Assembly: GCA_021324825.1 (NCBI GenBank)
Contig: JAJPII010000043.1
Location: 1-49,058, forward strand
Source of the DNA: Spartobacteria bacterium
Lineage (GTDB): Bacteria > Verrucomicrobiota > Verrucomicrobiia > Chthoniobacterales > Chthoniobacteraceae
Direction of reading: 5' to 3'
DNA length: 49,058 nt
Shown here: positions 34,451 to 45,178 of the stretch, piece after piece
Position numbering within the stretch: position 1 is the stretch's first letter
Layout of the letters: every line of letters begins with the position of its first letter
Translations under genes and position numbers: made by a program
Notes under the pieces: model-generated
The model's input: the letters and a program-made list of their open reading frames with translations, nothing else
Told to the model about the DNA's origin: nothing
The model's database searches: none

Positions 34451-35215
34451 ATGCTCATTGACTGGTTCACCGTCGGGGCGCAAGCGCTCAACTTCGTCAT
34501 CCTCGTGTGGTTGATGAAACGCTATCTCTATAAGCCCATCCTCAACGCCATCGACGCGCGTGAAAGGCGGATCGCAGCGGAACTCGCGGATGCCGACGCG
34601 AAAAAGGCCGAAGCTCAAAAGGATCGCGACGAGTTCCGGCACAAGAATGAGGAGTTCGACAAACAGAGCGCCGCGCTCTTGAGCAAGGCGACGGACGAGG
34701 CGAAAGCCGAGGGCCGGCGACTCCTGGAGGAAGCCCGGAAGGCGGCGGACGCCCTAAGCGCGAAGCGGCGGGAGACGCTGAGGAACGATGCCCGGAACCT
34801 GAACCAGGCCATTACTCGCCGGGCGCAGCAGGAAGTGTTGGCGATCACGCGAAAGGCGCTGATGGATCTTTCCACCACAAGTCTCGAAGAACGCTTCAGC
34901 AACGTGTTCACACGCCGCCTGCGAGAGATGAACGGGCGGCCGAAGGAAACGCTGGCCAATGCGCTTAAGACAGCGTCTGAGACTGAGCCCGCCGTTTTGC
35001 GCAGCGCGTTTGACATGCCGTCGGAGCAGCGCGCGACGATACAGAACGCGCTCAATGAAACGTTTGCGGCGGACATCCGCGTCCGGTTCGAGACTGCCCC
35101 GGACTTGATCGGCGGGATCGAACTCACCGCAAACGGGCAAAAAGTGGCCTGGAGCATCGCGGACTATCTCCTGTCGCTGGAAAAAGGCGTCGGCGAACTT
35201 CTGAACAAGCAATGA
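34451..35215 (+). CDS. atpF: N-ATPase subunit b with delta-like C-terminus
   Basis: The 254 residues exceed a usual b subunit (about 160). The N-terminus has one membrane helix ([20 protein letters not shown]) followed by the charged coiled stalk. The C-terminal part, [31 protein letters not shown], resembles the end of the delta subunit (LIGGI...GxxxxDxSxxxxL). No separate atpH gene exists in the operon. One protein may therefore supply both functions of the peripheral stalk. It overlaps atpA by 4 bp. Confidence 0.88.
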   Translation: MLIDWFTVGAQALNFVILVWLMKRYLYKPILNAIDARERRIAAELADADAKKAEAQKDRDEFRHKNEEFDKQSAALLSKATDEAKAEGRRLLEEARKAADALSAKRRETLRNDARNLNQAITRRAQQEVLAITRKALMDLSTTSLEERFSNVFTRRLREMNGRPKETLANALKTASETEPAVLRSAFDMPSEQRATIQNALNETFAADIRVRFETAPDLIGGIELTANGQKVAWSIADYLLSLEKGVGELLNKQ

Positions 35216-36762
35216 ACACAGCGCCTGACAACTTGCAGAGCGTCTTCGACGGCGCGTTTGCCGGAATAAGCCAGGCGGCAGAAGACTTCACGCCGCAACT
35301 GTCGCCGCGCGAGATCGGCACGATCACGAATATCTCGACTGGCATCGCCAGGGTTTCCGGCCTTCCCGGGGTGGGCTTTGAGGAGTTGCTAAAGTTTCCC
35401 GGAGGCGCCTTTGGCATCGCGTTCAACGTGGACGAGGACGAAATCGGCGTGGTGTTGCTGGGCGACTTCACACGTCTGCAGGCGGGAGACGAAGTCGAGC
35501 GCACCGGCAGAGTCATGGATGTGGCCGTGGGCGAGGGATTGCTGGGGCGCGTCATCGATCCGCTGGGCCGGCCGCTCGATGGGAACGGGCCGATCGCCTC
35601 CGGCGAGCGTCTCCCCACGGAACGCCCCGCGGCGCCGATCATGGGCCGAGCGCCCGTTACCGTGCCGCTCCAGACCGGCGTCAAAGTCATCGATGCGCTC
35701 ATCCCCATCGGGCGCGGCCAACGCGAGTTGATCCTGGGCGACAGGCAGACGGGCAAGACGGCGATAGCGATCGACACCATCCTCAATCAGCGCGGCCAGA
35801 ACGTTGCGTGCGTTTATTGCTCCATCGGCCAGCGCGCTTCCGCTGTGGCGAAAACAGTGGCCAGCCTGCGGGAAAAGGGGGCGCTGGATTACACCGTGCT
35901 GGTGGTCGCCGAGGGCAACGATCCTCCGGGCCTCTCCTACATCGCCCCTTATGCCGCGACAAGCATTGCCGAGCATTTCATGGAAAAGGGACGCGACGTG
36001 CTGATCGTTTACGATGATCTTACACAACACGCCCAGGCCTACCGGGAGCTCTCCCTGCTGCTACGTCGGCCACCCGGCAGGGAAGCTTTTCCTGGCGACA
36101 TCTTCTATATTCATTCGCGCCTGCTCGAACGGGCCACGCATTTGTGCCCGGAACGCGGGGGCGGTTCGCTCACGGCGCTGCCCATCATCGAGACCGAAGC
36201 GGAGAATATGTCCGCATATATTCCGACCAACCTCATTTCCATCACCGACGGGCAGATATATCTCTCGCCGTCGCTGTTCGAACTCGGCGTGCTGCCCGCG
36301 GTCGATGTCGGGAAATCCGTTTCGCGGGTGGGCGGCAAGGCGCAAAGGGCGACTTTCCGCGCGGTGGCCGGCGACCTCAAGCTGGCCTATGCGCAATTCG
36401 AGGAACTCGAGACGTTTGCCCGCTTTGGCGCGCGCCTGGATGAGGAGACGCGCAAGACCATCGAGCACGGACGCCGGATCCGCGCCTGCCTTAAACAGCC
36501 GGAATCCGCCCCTGTGCCAGTGCCGGCGCAGATCGCCATCCTGCTGGCGCTGACCGCGAAACTTTTCGATCCCATCCCCATCGGTCAAATAGCAGATGCC
36601 GAGCACGCGGTTCATGAAGCGGCGAATGCCATTCCCGCGGAGGTTCGCGAGCGCTTCGAGACCGCGAAAAAGCTGGGCGACGAGGACCGAAACGTCATCG
36701 TCGAGATCGCACGCAAGGCGCTCGCTCCGTTCCTACCCAAGCAATCCCAGGAAAGGAAATGA
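35212..36762 (+). CDS. atpA: N-ATPase alpha subunit
   Basis: This 516-residue regulatory alpha subunit has Walker [11 protein letters not shown], the [17 protein letters not shown] segment, [36 protein letters not shown] and [10 protein letters not shown]. The start overlaps atpF (ATGA) and the stop overlaps atpG (ATGA). All signature residues look normal. Confidence 0.95.
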   Translation: MNTAPDNLQSVFDGAFAGISQAAEDFTPQLSPREIGTITNISTGIARVSGLPGVGFEELLKFPGGAFGIAFNVDEDEIGVVLLGDFTRLQAGDEVERTGRVMDVAVGEGLLGRVIDPLGRPLDGNGPIASGERLPTERPAAPIMGRAPVTVPLQTGVKVIDALIPIGRGQRELILGDRQTGKTAIAIDTILNQRGQNVACVYCSIGQRASAVAKTVASLREKGALDYTVLVVAEGNDPPGLSYIAPYAATSIAEHFMEKGRDVLIVYDDLTQHAQAYRELSLLLRRPPGREAFPGDIFYIHSRLLERATHLCPERGGGSLTALPIIETEAENMSAYIPTNLISITDGQIYLSPSLFELGVLPAVDVGKSVSRVGGKAQRATFRAVAGDLKLAYAQFEELETFARFGARLDEETRKTIEHGRRIRACLKQPESAPVPVPAQIAILLALTAKLFDPIPIGQIADAEHAVHEAANAIPAEVRERFETAKKLGDEDRNVIVEIARKALAPFLPKQSQERK

Positions 36763-37691
36763 GCGAGAGCACCGCGAACCTGAGCCGGAAGATCAAGAGC
36801 GCGGGGGATCTCCAGTCTGTCGTCCGCACGATGAAGGCCCTGGCGGCATCCAGCATCGGGCAATACGAAAAATCGGTGCTCGCGCTGAGCGATTATTACC
36901 GGACGGTGGAATTGGGCCTGAGCGCTTGCTTTCGCGAAAATAGGCCGGCGGTCTCGACGGCGGGAGGAAAGTCCCGCGAGTGTGCCAACACCGTCGGCGC
37001 CATCGTGTTCGGTTCCGACCAGGGGCTGGTGGGCCAGTTCAATGACGTGGTGGCGGAGTATGCAATCAAGACGCTCGCGGCTCTGCCCGGCACGGCCCAG
37101 GTGTGGGCTGTGGGCGGGCGGGTTCATGCCAGGCTGGCGGACGAGGGCCTGCCGATGTCGGGACTCTTCCCGGCGCCGAACTCCGTCAAAGCCATCACCC
37201 CGCTCGTCGGGCAAATTCAGGTGCAAAGCGAAGCGCACCGGACGAAGGGCGGATATGGATGTGTTTACGTCTTCCATAACCGGCCAAAGTCCGGATCGCT
37301 TTACGAGCCGGTAAGCCAGCGGCTGCTGCCTCTCGATGCGTTGTGGCAGGAAGGTCTGGCCAAGATCCGCTGGCCCACGCCGCTCCCGCCCGAGGTGATG
37401 AGCGACGGCGGCGTGACCCTGCGGGTTCTCATCCGCGAATATCTTTTCATCTCCTTGTTTCGGGCGTGCGCCGAATCCCTGGCGAGTGAGAACGCGAGCC
37501 GGCTGGCGGCGATGGAACGCGCCGACAAAAACATCGACGAGTTGCTGGAAAGCCTTCACGGCACATTCCACCGGTTGCGGCAGAGTTCCATCGATGAGGA
37601 ACTCTTCGACGTTATTTCAGGTTATGAATCGCTGGAGAAAGAAAAGGCTTACCGGCAGGAGGCGACGCAGCGGGGATCAAGGTATAAGTAA
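36759..37691 (+). CDS. atpG: N-ATPase gamma subunit
   Basis: This 310-residue central shaft protein has an N-terminal helix ([24 protein letters not shown]), [13 protein letters not shown] and a C-terminal helix ([34 protein letters not shown]). Those residues are typical of gamma. It is the last gene of the operon; 137 nt without a clear terminator separate it from convergent ftsY. Confidence 0.93.
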   Translation: MSESTANLSRKIKSAGDLQSVVRTMKALAASSIGQYEKSVLALSDYYRTVELGLSACFRENRPAVSTAGGKSRECANTVGAIVFGSDQGLVGQFNDVVAEYAIKTLAALPGTAQVWAVGGRVHARLADEGLPMSGLFPAPNSVKAITPLVGQIQVQSEAHRTKGGYGCVYVFHNRPKSGSLYEPVSQRLLPLDALWQEGLAKIRWPTPLPPEVMSDGGVTLRVLIREYLFISLFRACAESLASENASRLAAMERADKNIDELLESLHGTFHRLRQSSIDEELFDVISGYESLEKEKAYRQEATQRGSRYK

Positions 37692-37828
37692 AAACGATGA
37701 TCCATTTTTAAAAGCGGACAAATTGAACCAGGTTCTGGCGATGACCTTTACAGGGCACGGACGCATTGCGGAGTCTGGCTTGATGGCTTGTTCCCGGTCC
37801 GCACTGGCGGGACGGCAAATCCGGATCG

Positions 37829-38674
37829 CTACAACATTTGCTCGATGAAACTCGCGCCGTCGAAGGGGGCGAACTGGTCGATTTTTTCGCCCGTGCCGAT
37901 GAAGCGCGTGGGGACGCCCAACTCATTCTGGATGGCGATGACGACTCCGCCTTTGCCGCTGCCGTCCAGCTTGGTGACGATGACGCCCGTTAATCCGACG
38001 GCTTGGTGGAATTCGCGCGCCTGGACGAGGGCGTTGCCGCCCGTGGTGGCGTCGACGACGAGGAGCGATTCGTGCGGGGCGGTTTCGTCGTGCCGGGCGA
38101 GGGTGCGTTTTATTTTCTCCAGTTCGCCCATGAGGTTGCTCTTCGTGTGCAGCCGGCCCGCGGTGTCGCAGAGGAGGAACTCGATGTTTTTGCGCTCGGC
38201 GGCGACGTAGGCGTCGTAACAGAGCGCCGCGGGGTCGGCGTTGTATTGCCCGCGGATCATTTCGACGCCCGCGCGTTCGGCCCAGATGCCAAGCTGTTCG
38301 ATGGCCGCGGCCCGGAAGGTGTCCGCCGCGGCGAGCATGACGCTGTGGCGCCTGGCCTTGAAGTAATGGGCGAGCTTCGCGGCGGAGGTGGTCTTGCCGG
38401 TTCCGTTGACGCCGACGATGAGGATGACTTTCGGCTTGGCGGCGAGTGGGCGCAGCGGCGGACTTTCCAGCGGCAGGACGCGGGCGATCTCCGCGCGGGT
38501 GACTTCCACCACGTCGGCGGCGGTGATGTTCTCGCGCGGTTTCAGGGCGGCGATGATCTTGAGGGTCATCGGCACGCCGAGGTCGGCGCGGATGAGCGCT
38601 TCCTCCAGTTCGTCCCAATCGACGGGCTTGCCGGAGAATTTCGCGATGAGCGATTTGAAGAAGCCGATTGCCAT
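37829..38674 (-). CDS. ftsY: Signal recognition particle receptor FtsY
   Basis: The 281-residue protein has only the NG domain, without the acidic N-terminal A domain. GTPase motifs are VGVNGTGKTTSAAKLAH, DTFRAAAIEQLGIWAERAG, LLCDTAGRLHTKSNLM and VTKLDGSGKGG. FtsY docks ribosome-nascent chain complexes at the membrane. It follows nusB after 5 nt in the ribBA-ribH-nusB-ftsY operon. Confidence 0.93.
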   Translation of the reverse strand: MAIGFFKSLIAKFSGKPVDWDELEEALIRADLGVPMTLKIIAALKPRENITAADVVEVTRAEIARVLPLESPPLRPLAAKPKVILIVGVNGTGKTTSAAKLAHYFKARRHSVMLAAADTFRAAAIEQLGIWAERAGVEMIRGQYNADPAALCYDAYVAAERKNIEFLLCDTAGRLHTKSNLMGELEKIKRTLARHDETAPHESLLVVDATTGGNALVQAREFHQAVGLTGVIVTKLDGSGKGGVVIAIQNELGVPTRFIGTGEKIDQFAPFDGASFIEQML

Positions 38675-38679
38675 GCGGT

Positions 38680-39096
38680 TTATTCCCTGGCTGTTCGCGC
38701 GGGGCGGTCGAGCTCGACCCGGACGCGATCCAGTATGCCGTTGACGAAGCGGCCGGAATCCTCGGAGCCGAAGCGCTTGGCGATCTCGATGGCTTCGTTG
38801 ATGGAGACGACCGGGGGGACGTCGTCCAGGAAGAGCATCTCGTAGATCGCGACGCGCAGGACGTTGCGATCCACCGCGGCGATGCGGTGCAACTCGTAGT
38901 TCACGGCGTATTTCCTTATGCGCTCGTCGATGATCTCGCGGTTGGCGAGCACGCCCTGGACGAGGCCGTCGCAGAAATCGCGCGTGGCCCTCTTGGCGGA
39001 GAGCATCTGCCAGAAGGTTTCCCCGCCTTCGGGGTTCAGGTCGCCCTGGTAAAGGAACTGGACGGCGGCTTCGCGCCCCTCGCGGCGTTTACCCAT
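38680..39096 (-). CDS. nusB: Transcription antitermination factor NusB
   Basis: This 138-residue all-helical protein has the NusB pattern MGKRREGREAAVQFLYQGDL, VLANREIIDERIRKYAVNYELHRIAAVDRNVLRVAIYEML and VSINEAIEIAKRFGSEDSGRFVNGILD. It acts in rRNA antitermination with NusE. It overlaps ribH by 8 bp. Confidence 0.93.
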   Translation of the reverse strand: MGKRREGREAAVQFLYQGDLNPEGGETFWQMLSAKRATRDFCDGLVQGVLANREIIDERIRKYAVNYELHRIAAVDRNVLRVAIYEMLFLDDVPPVVSINEAIEIAKRFGSEDSGRFVNGILDRVRVELDRPARTARE

Positions 39097-39574
39097 CGTT
39101 GCGCTTCTTTGTTTCCTGAAAGACCTGGCTTATCCGCACCGCGGCGCGGGCCGCTTCCACCCCGCGGTTCAATTCCGGCTCCAGGCAGCGGGCGCGGGCC
39201 TGGGCTTCGTCGGCGACCAGGAGGACTTCGTGGATGACGGGGACTTTGTAGTGGAGGGCCAGGCGCATGAGGGAATCGGTGACGACTTCGGCCACCAGGC
39301 GGGCGTGCTGCGTCTGCCCTTCGATGATGACGCCGAGGGCCAGGATGGCGTCGATGCCGCCGTGCGCGGCGATCTCCTGCACGATGAGCGGTATCTCGAA
39401 CGCGCCGGGGACTTCGTATTGCGCGATGGTGGCGCCGGGGGAGACGACGCCCAGCTCGCGCCGGGCGTTTTCGAGGAGGCCCTGGACGTATTCGTAGTTG
39501 TACTGGCTGGCGACGATGGCGAACGCGCGGCGCTGCGTCATGTGGCGGGGACGGGTGGGAAGCGCGTTGGACAT
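39089..39574 (-). CDS. ribH: 6,7-dimethyl-8-ribityllumazine synthase
   Basis: This 161-residue enzyme condenses ArPP with 3,4-dihydroxybutanone-4-P. Motifs are ASQYNYEYVQGLLENARREL, YEVPGAFEIPL and GVIIEGQTQHARLVAEVV, with the catalytic His. The region usually reading GVLTTD is diverged (HEVLLVADEAQARAR). The ATG at 39574 shares its A with the ribBA stop (TGATG); the longer frame to 40000 is ribBA out of frame. Confidence 0.92.
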   Translation of the reverse strand: MSNALPTRPRHMTQRRAFAIVASQYNYEYVQGLLENARRELGVVSPGATIAQYEVPGAFEIPLIVQEIAAHGGIDAILALGVIIEGQTQHARLVAEVVTDSLMRLALHYKVPVIHEVLLVADEAQARARCLEPELNRGVEAARAAVRISQVFQETKKRNDG

Positions 39575-40776
39575 CAGAGCAGGTGGCCCATCTTGACCCG
39601 CTTGGTTTCGAGGTATCTCTCGTTGTGCGGGTTCGGCGGGAACTTGATTGGGACGACCTCTGCCAGTTCCAGGCCGTAGCCTTCCAGCCCCACGACTTTC
39701 TTGGGGTTGTTCGTGAGGAACCGCATCCGGCGCACGCCGAGGTCGACCAAGATCTGCGCGCCGATGCCGTAGTCGCGCAACTCCCCGGGGAAGCCGAGTT
39801 TCTCGTTGGCTTCGACGGTGTCCAGGCCTTCCTGCTGGAGTTTGTAGGCGTGGATTTTCGCGGGGAGGCCTATGCCCCGCCCCTCCTGCCGCATATAGAC
39901 GAGGACGCCGCTGCCCGCCTCCTCGATTTGACGCAACGCCGCATGGAGCTGGTTGCCGCAGTCGCAGCGCAGGGAGCCGAAGACATCGCCCGTGAGGCAT
40001 TCGCTGTGGACGCGGACGAGCGTCGTCTCCTCCTCGCGGACGCGCCCCTTCACCAGCGCCAGGTGGTGGGCGTTATCGACCAGGGAGCGGTACATGTGCA
40101 GTTCGAACTCCCCGTAAGCGGTGGGCAGGGCGATGACCTGCTCGGAAACGACGAGCTTCTCCCGCCGCCGGCGATACGCTATCAAGTCCTGGATCGTGCA
40201 GATTTTCAGCCCGTGCTTTTTCTTGAACTCCAGCAGTTCGGGCAGGCGGGCCATGGCGACATCATGGAGAATCTCGCAAACCACGCCCGCGGGGGGCAGG
40301 CCGGCCAGGCGCGCGAGGTCGATGGACGCCTCCGTATGGCCCGCGCGACGCAGCACGCCGCCGTCCTTCGCCTGGAGCGGGAAGACGTGGCCGGGCTGCA
40401 CGAGGTCGTTGGGCCGGGCGGCCGGGTCCACCAGCACGCGGATCGTCGCCGCCCTGTCGGAGGCGCTTATCCCCGTGGTGACGCCGTGCGCCGCATCCAC
40501 CGAAACCGTGAAATCCGTCTTCTGGCTCTCCCGGTTGTGCAGCACCATCCGCTGCAACCCGAGTTCCGCGGCGCGCTTCTCCGTTATCGGCGCGCAGATG
40601 AGGCCCCGCCCGTGCGTCGCCATGAAGTTCACCGCTTCCGGCGTTATCTTCTCGGCGGCCATGATGAGGTCGCCCTCGTTTTCGCGATCCGCGTCGTCGG
40701 TCACGATGACCATCCGCCCGGCGCGGATTTCGTCTATCGCCTCCTCGATCGTATCGAACTCAGCCGCCGTGTTCAT
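39574..40776 (-). CDS. ribBA: Bifunctional 3,4-dihydroxy-2-butanone-4-phosphate synthase / GTP cyclohydrolase II
   Basis: The N-terminal RibB domain (about 1-205) has [29 protein letters not shown] and [17 protein letters not shown]. The C-terminal RibA domain has the zinc cysteines in [16 protein letters not shown], then [13 protein letters not shown] and [22 protein letters not shown] 40776 (400 residues) is preferred over 41193, which would add an antisense overlap with the fucose synthase gene. It begins the operon ribBA-ribH-nusB-ftsY. Confidence 0.94.
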   Translation of the reverse strand: MNTAAEFDTIEEAIDEIRAGRMVIVTDDADRENEGDLIMAAEKITPEAVNFMATHGRGLICAPITEKRAAELGLQRMVLHNRESQKTDFTVSVDAAHGVTTGISASDRAATIRVLVDPAARPNDLVQPGHVFPLQAKDGGVLRRAGHTEASIDLARLAGLPPAGVVCEILHDVAMARLPELLEFKKKHGLKICTIQDLIAYRRRREKLVVSEQVIALPTAYGEFELHMYRSLVDNAHHLALVKGRVREEETTLVRVHSECLTGDVFGSLRCDCGNQLHAALRQIEEAGSGVLVYMRQEGRGIGLPAKIHAYKLQQEGLDTVEANEKLGFPGELRDYGIGAQILVDLGVRRMRFLTNNPKKVVGLEGYGLELAEVVPIKFPPNPHNERYLETKRVKMGHLL

Positions 40777-40864
40777 TCTTCTCAAATATGGTGCAAGCCC
40801 GGCGAAATGGATAGAGTTAATGAATGACGAACCCCGTTGTGCGGGTATAGTCCCATTTTTCGAG

Positions 40865-41800
40865 ATGAAGGAGAAATCGATCTTTGTAGCCGGGCATCGG
40901 GGTCTCGTCGGGGGCGCTGTCGTCCGCGATTTGCGGGAGAACGGGTATGAGAAAATCCTCACCCGCACCCACTCCGAGTTGGACTTGACGCAAAGCGAAC
41001 CCGTCGCCCGCTTTTTCGAGCGGGAAAAGCCGCGACTGGTGGTCGTCGCCGCGGCGACGGTCGGCGGCATCAAGGCGAACAACGACTTTCCCGTCGAGTT
41101 CCTTTTGAACAACCTGAAGATCCAGAACAACCTCATCCAGTCCGCGTATGAGTCCGGGGTGGAGAAACTGCTCTTCCTGGGCAGTTCCTGCATTTACCCG
41201 AAGCACGCGCCGCAGCCCATCCCGGAGACCTCGCTGCTCACCGGTCCGCTGGAGCCGACGAACGACGCCTACGCCATCGCGAAGATCGCGGGCATCCGCC
41301 TCTGCCAGGCGTACCACAGCGAGTATGGCAGGAACTTCATCAGCGCCATGCCGACCAATCTCTACGGCCCCGGCGATAACTTTGACCTCAAGAAGTCGCA
41401 CGTCCTCCCCGCCCTCCTGAGGAAAATCCACGAAGCGAAAGAGGCGGGCCTCCCGGAAGTCGTCATATGGGGCACCGGCTCCCCGCGCCGCGAATTCCTG
41501 CATGTCGAAGACCTGGCCGCCGCGTGCCGGTTCCTGCTGGAGAGATACGATTCGCCCGAGATCATCAACATCGGCTGCGGCGAAGACGTGACGATCCGCG
41601 AGCTGGCGGAACTGCTCTGCGAGATAATCGGCTACAAAGGAGAGTTGACCTTCGATACGACCAAGCCGGACGGCACTCCGAGAAAACTGCTCTCGGTGGA
41701 CAAGATCAAGGCGCTCGGCTGGTCGCCGCGGGTTTCCCTGCGCGAGGGGATTGAAAAGACCTATCGCTGGTATCTTCAGAACGTCGTCGCAAAAAGCTAG
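40865..41800 (+). CDS. fcl: GDP-L-fucose synthase
   Basis: This 311-residue short-chain dehydrogenase converts GDP-4-keto-6-deoxymannose to GDP-L-fucose. Features are [12 protein letters not shown] for NADP binding, [18 protein letters not shown], the catalytic Ser in [21 protein letters not shown] (Tyr-x3-Lys) and [16 protein letters not shown] 40865 fits the usual N-terminus; ATG 40820 is possible. It is divergent from ribBA across about 90 bp. No gmd gene is in the window. Confidence 0.92.
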   Translation: MKEKSIFVAGHRGLVGGAVVRDLRENGYEKILTRTHSELDLTQSEPVARFFEREKPRLVVVAAATVGGIKANNDFPVEFLLNNLKIQNNLIQSAYESGVEKLLFLGSSCIYPKHAPQPIPETSLLTGPLEPTNDAYAIAKIAGIRLCQAYHSEYGRNFISAMPTNLYGPGDNFDLKKSHVLPALLRKIHEAKEAGLPEVVIWGTGSPRREFLHVEDLAAACRFLLERYDSPEIINIGCGEDVTIRELAELLCEIIGYKGELTFDTTKPDGTPRKLLSVDKIKALGWSPRVSLREGIEKTYRWYLQNVVAKS

Positions 41801-41826
41801 AAGGCGCATAGAGCGTGTCATGCATT

Positions 41827-41914
41827 TGCACTCTGAGCGGCGCCGTTGCCGTTGTACAGGCGGCTGGCACAGCCGCCTCTACAACCAAGTGCAACCAAGT
41901 GCGGCAAGAGTGCA
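41827..41914. repeat. MITE-like unit with palindromic repeat, copy 4
   Basis: The palindrome at 41851-41885 has 16-bp arms with a single mismatch around GCA. It is flanked by inverted TGCACTCT (41827-41834) and AGAGTGCA (41907-41914). A 10-bp direct repeat CAACCAAGTG (41883-41902 region) lies inside. It fills the gap after the fucose synthase gene. Confidence 0.7.
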
Positions 41915-41926
41915 GGACGCCAGTTA

Positions 41927-43954
41927 CTAGGCGCCCGGAGGTTGGGAGACAAACCGCGCGACTTGTTCGCGCAGCGTGTTCAAGCTGTTGGTGATCCGAT
42001 CCGCCTCCACGGCCAGCAGGGCGTTCGCTTCGCACGATTCCACCAGGCGGCGATGGTTTTCCCGCAGATCGGGCGCGTCTTCACCCCCCCCGCCGCCGCG
42101 CAGGCGCGCGGCCAGCATGCCGAGCGTCCGTTCCACGTCGCGCGCGAAGACCCGCAGCGTTTCGCCCGGAGCCGCGGGCGGGCCTTCCAGCAGACTCGAC
42201 TCCAGCGCGATGGCGGCATGCGCGAAGGCGTGTGAACTGGCGAGCATCGCGCTGAAATCGCTCACCTGGCGCGGCGGCGTTCCCGGTTCGGCGGCGAGGC
42301 GGTCGAAGGAGGCCTCCATGTTCGAGCGCGCCAGCCGGGCGTCGAGCCGCGCGCGATCCTGCGCGGCGGGGTCGGGCTTCCCGAAGCAGGTCTCCATCTC
42401 GCCGTGAAAATAGCGGCGGTACGCCTCCAGCAAATCGGCGAGCGCCTCGGCGACGCGGGTCCGCTCCCAGGTGGGCCACAGCCAATAGGCGAGCAGGGCC
42501 AGGACCCCGCCCACGAATGTGTTCAGGGCGCGCGCGTGGATTGTCGCTTCCGGCGACTGGCCCACCACGGCGGCGAGGAGGACGACCAGCGCGCTGATCG
42601 TGACGACGAACAGCCCGTAATTCGCCGGCCCCGCCCAGCGGAGGACGAATGTCAGCGCGGCGATGAGGACGACCTCCAGCCATGGATTGGGAGGCAGGAA
42701 ATGGAAGAGGACCGTGGCGAGGACGAGACCGACGAAGGTGCCGGAGAGGCGCCACAGGCCGCGGCTGTAAGTGCCGGTGAAATCCGGCTTCAGGATGACG
42801 GCTATCGTCATCGGCAACCAGTAGGAACGCTGGAACAGGAGGCCGCGCCCGATGGCGTCGCCGAGCGCGACGCATGCCCCGAGGCGGATGGCATGGCGCA
42901 TCGCCGCGGAATGCAGGGAAAAGTTCGCGCGCAGGGTGGCCCATGCGCTGCGCAAGCGGAGTTTCCGCGGGCGCGACGCTTCTCTTTTCGCGAAGGCGGC
43001 GCCGTCCGCGGCGGTCGCGTTCTTCGCGAGGTCCAGGCTTATCCGAAGCTGGCGGGAGAGCGCGTCCATTTGGATGCGGACATCGCGCGGTTCCCCGGGG
43101 ATTGCCCGCAGCGCCTCGATCAGCGCAGAGGCGTCTTCGCATTTCCCGTCGCGCAGGAGACCGCCGATGCAACCGAGGAGTTGCGAAGCGGTTCCGAGAA
43201 AGCGGTCTATCGTCCCGCCGATGGGGTTGTCTTCCCGTTGCGCGCGCGTCCGGAGGCGGGAGAGAGTCACCAGGCACAAGCGGCTGCGCTCCGCCTGTTC
43301 CAGGAGCAGGCGATAGCGTTCGCTCTCGATGGAGTGGTCGCCGTCCAGCGCGGCGAGCGATTCCTGCGCGTCGGCGCTCTGCGCCGTGGCGGGCGGCGGC
43401 TCGTGCGCCCTGATGGGGGAGGCCGCGGCCGTGGCGAGGTTCTGGAAGAGATGGGCGAGGACGGTGCGTTCGGGGCGGTACCGCTGGACGGGCCATAGCG
43501 CCAGGGCTAGCGCCGTCTGGAGCAAGCCGCCGCAGAGAGCCAGGAACGCGCAGAGCGCCGCTTCCGGGAACCCCGCGGGCCGTCCGGTGAAGATGACCAC
43601 GACGGCGAGGCTGAAGACGCCCAGGTTGGCGCGGGCCGCTTCCAGAGTGACGAGCATGCCCGCCCCGAAGGCCCACAACCCCGCTACGGCCACGGCGAGC
43701 GGGGCGAAGTTCCCCGCGAGCGCGCCGCAGAAGACGGCGGCGGCTATGACGACACAGGCGCCGGACATGCGGCGGGCGCGCTGCCGGTACGGGTCGAGTC
43801 CGTCGGCGAAGGCGACGTTCAAGGAACCCAGGCTGACGATGACCGCGCCGGCGGGCTGCCCCATCGCGACGCCGAGCGCAAGCGGCAGCGCCAGGCCGAT
43901 GGCGTTTCGCAATCCGACCCAGACGGACATTTTGCCGGTCTCGAAACGGAGCAC
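41927..43954 (-). CDS. FUSC-family inner-membrane permease (YccS/aromatic-acid-exporter-like)
   Basis: This is a protein of about 675 residues with two blocks of membrane helices. The first has RNAIGLALPLALGVAMGQPAGAVIVSLGSLN; the second follows a large cytoplasmic middle with FQRSYWLPMTIAVILKPDFTGTYSRGLWRLSGTFVGLVLA, the FUSC signature. Such proteins export aromatic acids or other organic anions. The start is uncertain: GTG 43954 (used) or ATG 43930. A start at 44125 would overlap guaB by 130 bp. It ends the exbB-to-FUSC operon. Confidence 0.82.
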   Translation of the reverse strand: MLRFETGKMSVWVGLRNAIGLALPLALGVAMGQPAGAVIVSLGSLNVAFADGLDPYRQRARRMSGACVVIAAAVFCGALAGNFAPLAVAVAGLWAFGAGMLVTLEAARANLGVFSLAVVVIFTGRPAGFPEAALCAFLALCGGLLQTALALALWPVQRYRPERTVLAHLFQNLATAAASPIRAHEPPPATAQSADAQESLAALDGDHSIESERYRLLLEQAERSRLCLVTLSRLRTRAQREDNPIGGTIDRFLGTASQLLGCIGGLLRDGKCEDASALIEALRAIPGEPRDVRIQMDALSRQLRISLDLAKNATAADGAAFAKREASRPRKLRLRSAWATLRANFSLHSAAMRHAIRLGACVALGDAIGRGLLFQRSYWLPMTIAVILKPDFTGTYSRGLWRLSGTFVGLVLATVLFHFLPPNPWLEVVLIAALTFVLRWAGPANYGLFVVTISALVVLLAAVVGQSPEATIHARALNTFVGGVLALLAYWLWPTWERTRVAEALADLLEAYRRYFHGEMETCFGKPDPAAQDRARLDARLARSNMEASFDRLAAEPGTPPRQVSDFSAMLASSHAFAHAAIALESSLLEGPPAAPGETLRVFARDVERTLGMLAARLRGGGGGEDAPDLRENHRRLVESCEANALLAVEADRITNSLNTLREQVARFVSQPPGA

Positions 43955-43995
43955 GGTCCGCCAGAAAGCGAGCCACGCCCCTTCCGGCGGCGGAT

Positions 43996-45174
43996 TCAGC
44001 GCGTGCCCATCCCGACGTTCTGCACTGTCTGGAATAGCTTGCCTTCCGTCTTGATGGACGGGGCGATGATGATCTCGGTCTCCTGGAAATCGCGGATCGA
44101 CATCGCGCCGACGTTCCCCATGCAAGTCGTTATCGCGCCGACGAGGTTCTGGCTGCCGTCATCCACTTCCGCCGGGCCGAACAGAATCTGTTTGAGGGAA
44201 CCCGTGGTTCCGACCTTGATGCGCGTGCCGCGCGGCAGGTTCGCGTGCGGCGTGGCCATGCCCCAATGATTCCCCTTGCCGGGCGCTTCCCTCGCCTTGG
44301 CGAAGGCGCTCCCGACCATGACGGCGTCTGCGCCGCAGGCGAGCGCCTTGCAGACGTCGCCGCCCTTGTTCATGCCGCCGTCGGTTATGAGCGGGACGTA
44401 GCGGCTCGTTCTTTTGAAATAGGCGTCGCGCGCGGCGGCGCAATCGACCGTGGCGGTCACCTGCGGCACGCCCAGGCCGAGCACTCCGCGCGAGGTGCAG
44501 GCGGCGCCGGGGCCGACCCCGACGAGCACGCCCGCCACGCCGCACTCCATCAGTTCCAGCGTGACGTTGTAGCCGACGGTGTTCCCGATGATGACAGGGA
44601 TGTTCAACTCCCGGCAAAACGCGGCGAGGTCCAGCGACTTGTACTCGGAGGAAATATGCCGGACGGTGGAGACGGTGCTTTGCACGACGAAGAGGTCGGC
44701 GCCCGCTTCCTGCGCGATCCTGCCAAACGCCTCCGCCTTCTGCGGGATGGAACTGACCGCGGCGAGGACGCCCGCGTCCTTTATCTCGCGGACGCGCGCC
44801 GCGATGAGGTCTTCCTGAACCGGCTCCTGGTATATCTTTTGCAGGAGGGCGGTGACCTGGTCCTTGTCGGCCTGCAACACTTTGCCGAGCACTTCCTGCG
44901 GGTCCTTGTAGCGGGTCTGGACGCCTTCCAGGTTCAGCACCGCCAGGCCTCCCAGCTTGCCCATCGCGATGGCGAAACCGACGTCCACCACGCCGTCCAT
45001 CGCGCTGGCGAGGATGGGGATCGCCAGTTTCAGCGGCTCCGCGTCCCGCCGCGGGATGAGGCAGGAGATGTCGACTTCGTTCGGGTTGATCGTCACCTCG
45101 CCGGGAACGAGGGCGATCTCGTCGAACCCGTAGGTTACGCGCGCTTTGCGGTTTCGTCCGATCCACATTCCCAT
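43996..45174 (-). CDS. GuaB3-type IMP dehydrogenase-like protein
   Basis: The 392-residue TIM barrel lacks the CBS pair of classical IMP dehydrogenase. It has TYGFDEIALVPGEVTINPNEVD, the catalytic loop GVGPGAACTSRGVLGLGVPQ with its Cys, LITDGGMNKGGDVCKALACGADAVMVGSAF and a C-terminal flap. The length and CBS absence match the GuaB3 group, whose activity (IMPDH or GMP reductase-like) varies. It lies in the same operon as the Exb-type genes. Confidence 0.85.
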   Translation of the reverse strand: MGMWIGRNRKARVTYGFDEIALVPGEVTINPNEVDISCLIPRRDAEPLKLAIPILASAMDGVVDVGFAIAMGKLGGLAVLNLEGVQTRYKDPQEVLGKVLQADKDQVTALLQKIYQEPVQEDLIAARVREIKDAGVLAAVSSIPQKAEAFGRIAQEAGADLFVVQSTVSTVRHISSEYKSLDLAAFCRELNIPVIIGNTVGYNVTLELMECGVAGVLVGVGPGAACTSRGVLGLGVPQVTATVDCAAARDAYFKRTSRYVPLITDGGMNKGGDVCKALACGADAVMVGSAFAKAREAPGKGNHWGMATPHANLPRGTRIKVGTTGSLKQILFGPAEVDDGSQNLVGAITTCMGNVGAMSIRDFQETEIIIAPSIKTEGKLFQTVQNVGMGTR

Positions 45175-45178
45175 AGGT

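Noticed and set aside
39575..40000. Upstream extension of the ribH frame
   Set aside because: It is ribBA out of frame; RibH begins at 39574.
40121..40864. Upstream extension of the GDP-fucose synthase frame
   Set aside because: It is antisense to ribBA and low-complexity; the family N-terminus starts at 40865.
41883..41902. CAACCAAGTG direct repeat as start of a CRISPR array
   Set aside because: Only two adjacent 10-bp units are present, with no spacers and no cas genes.
42081..43976. 631-codon minus-strand frame inside the FUSC gene
   Set aside because: It is an Arg/Pro-rich shadow of the FUSC gene in another frame, without membrane helices or domains.
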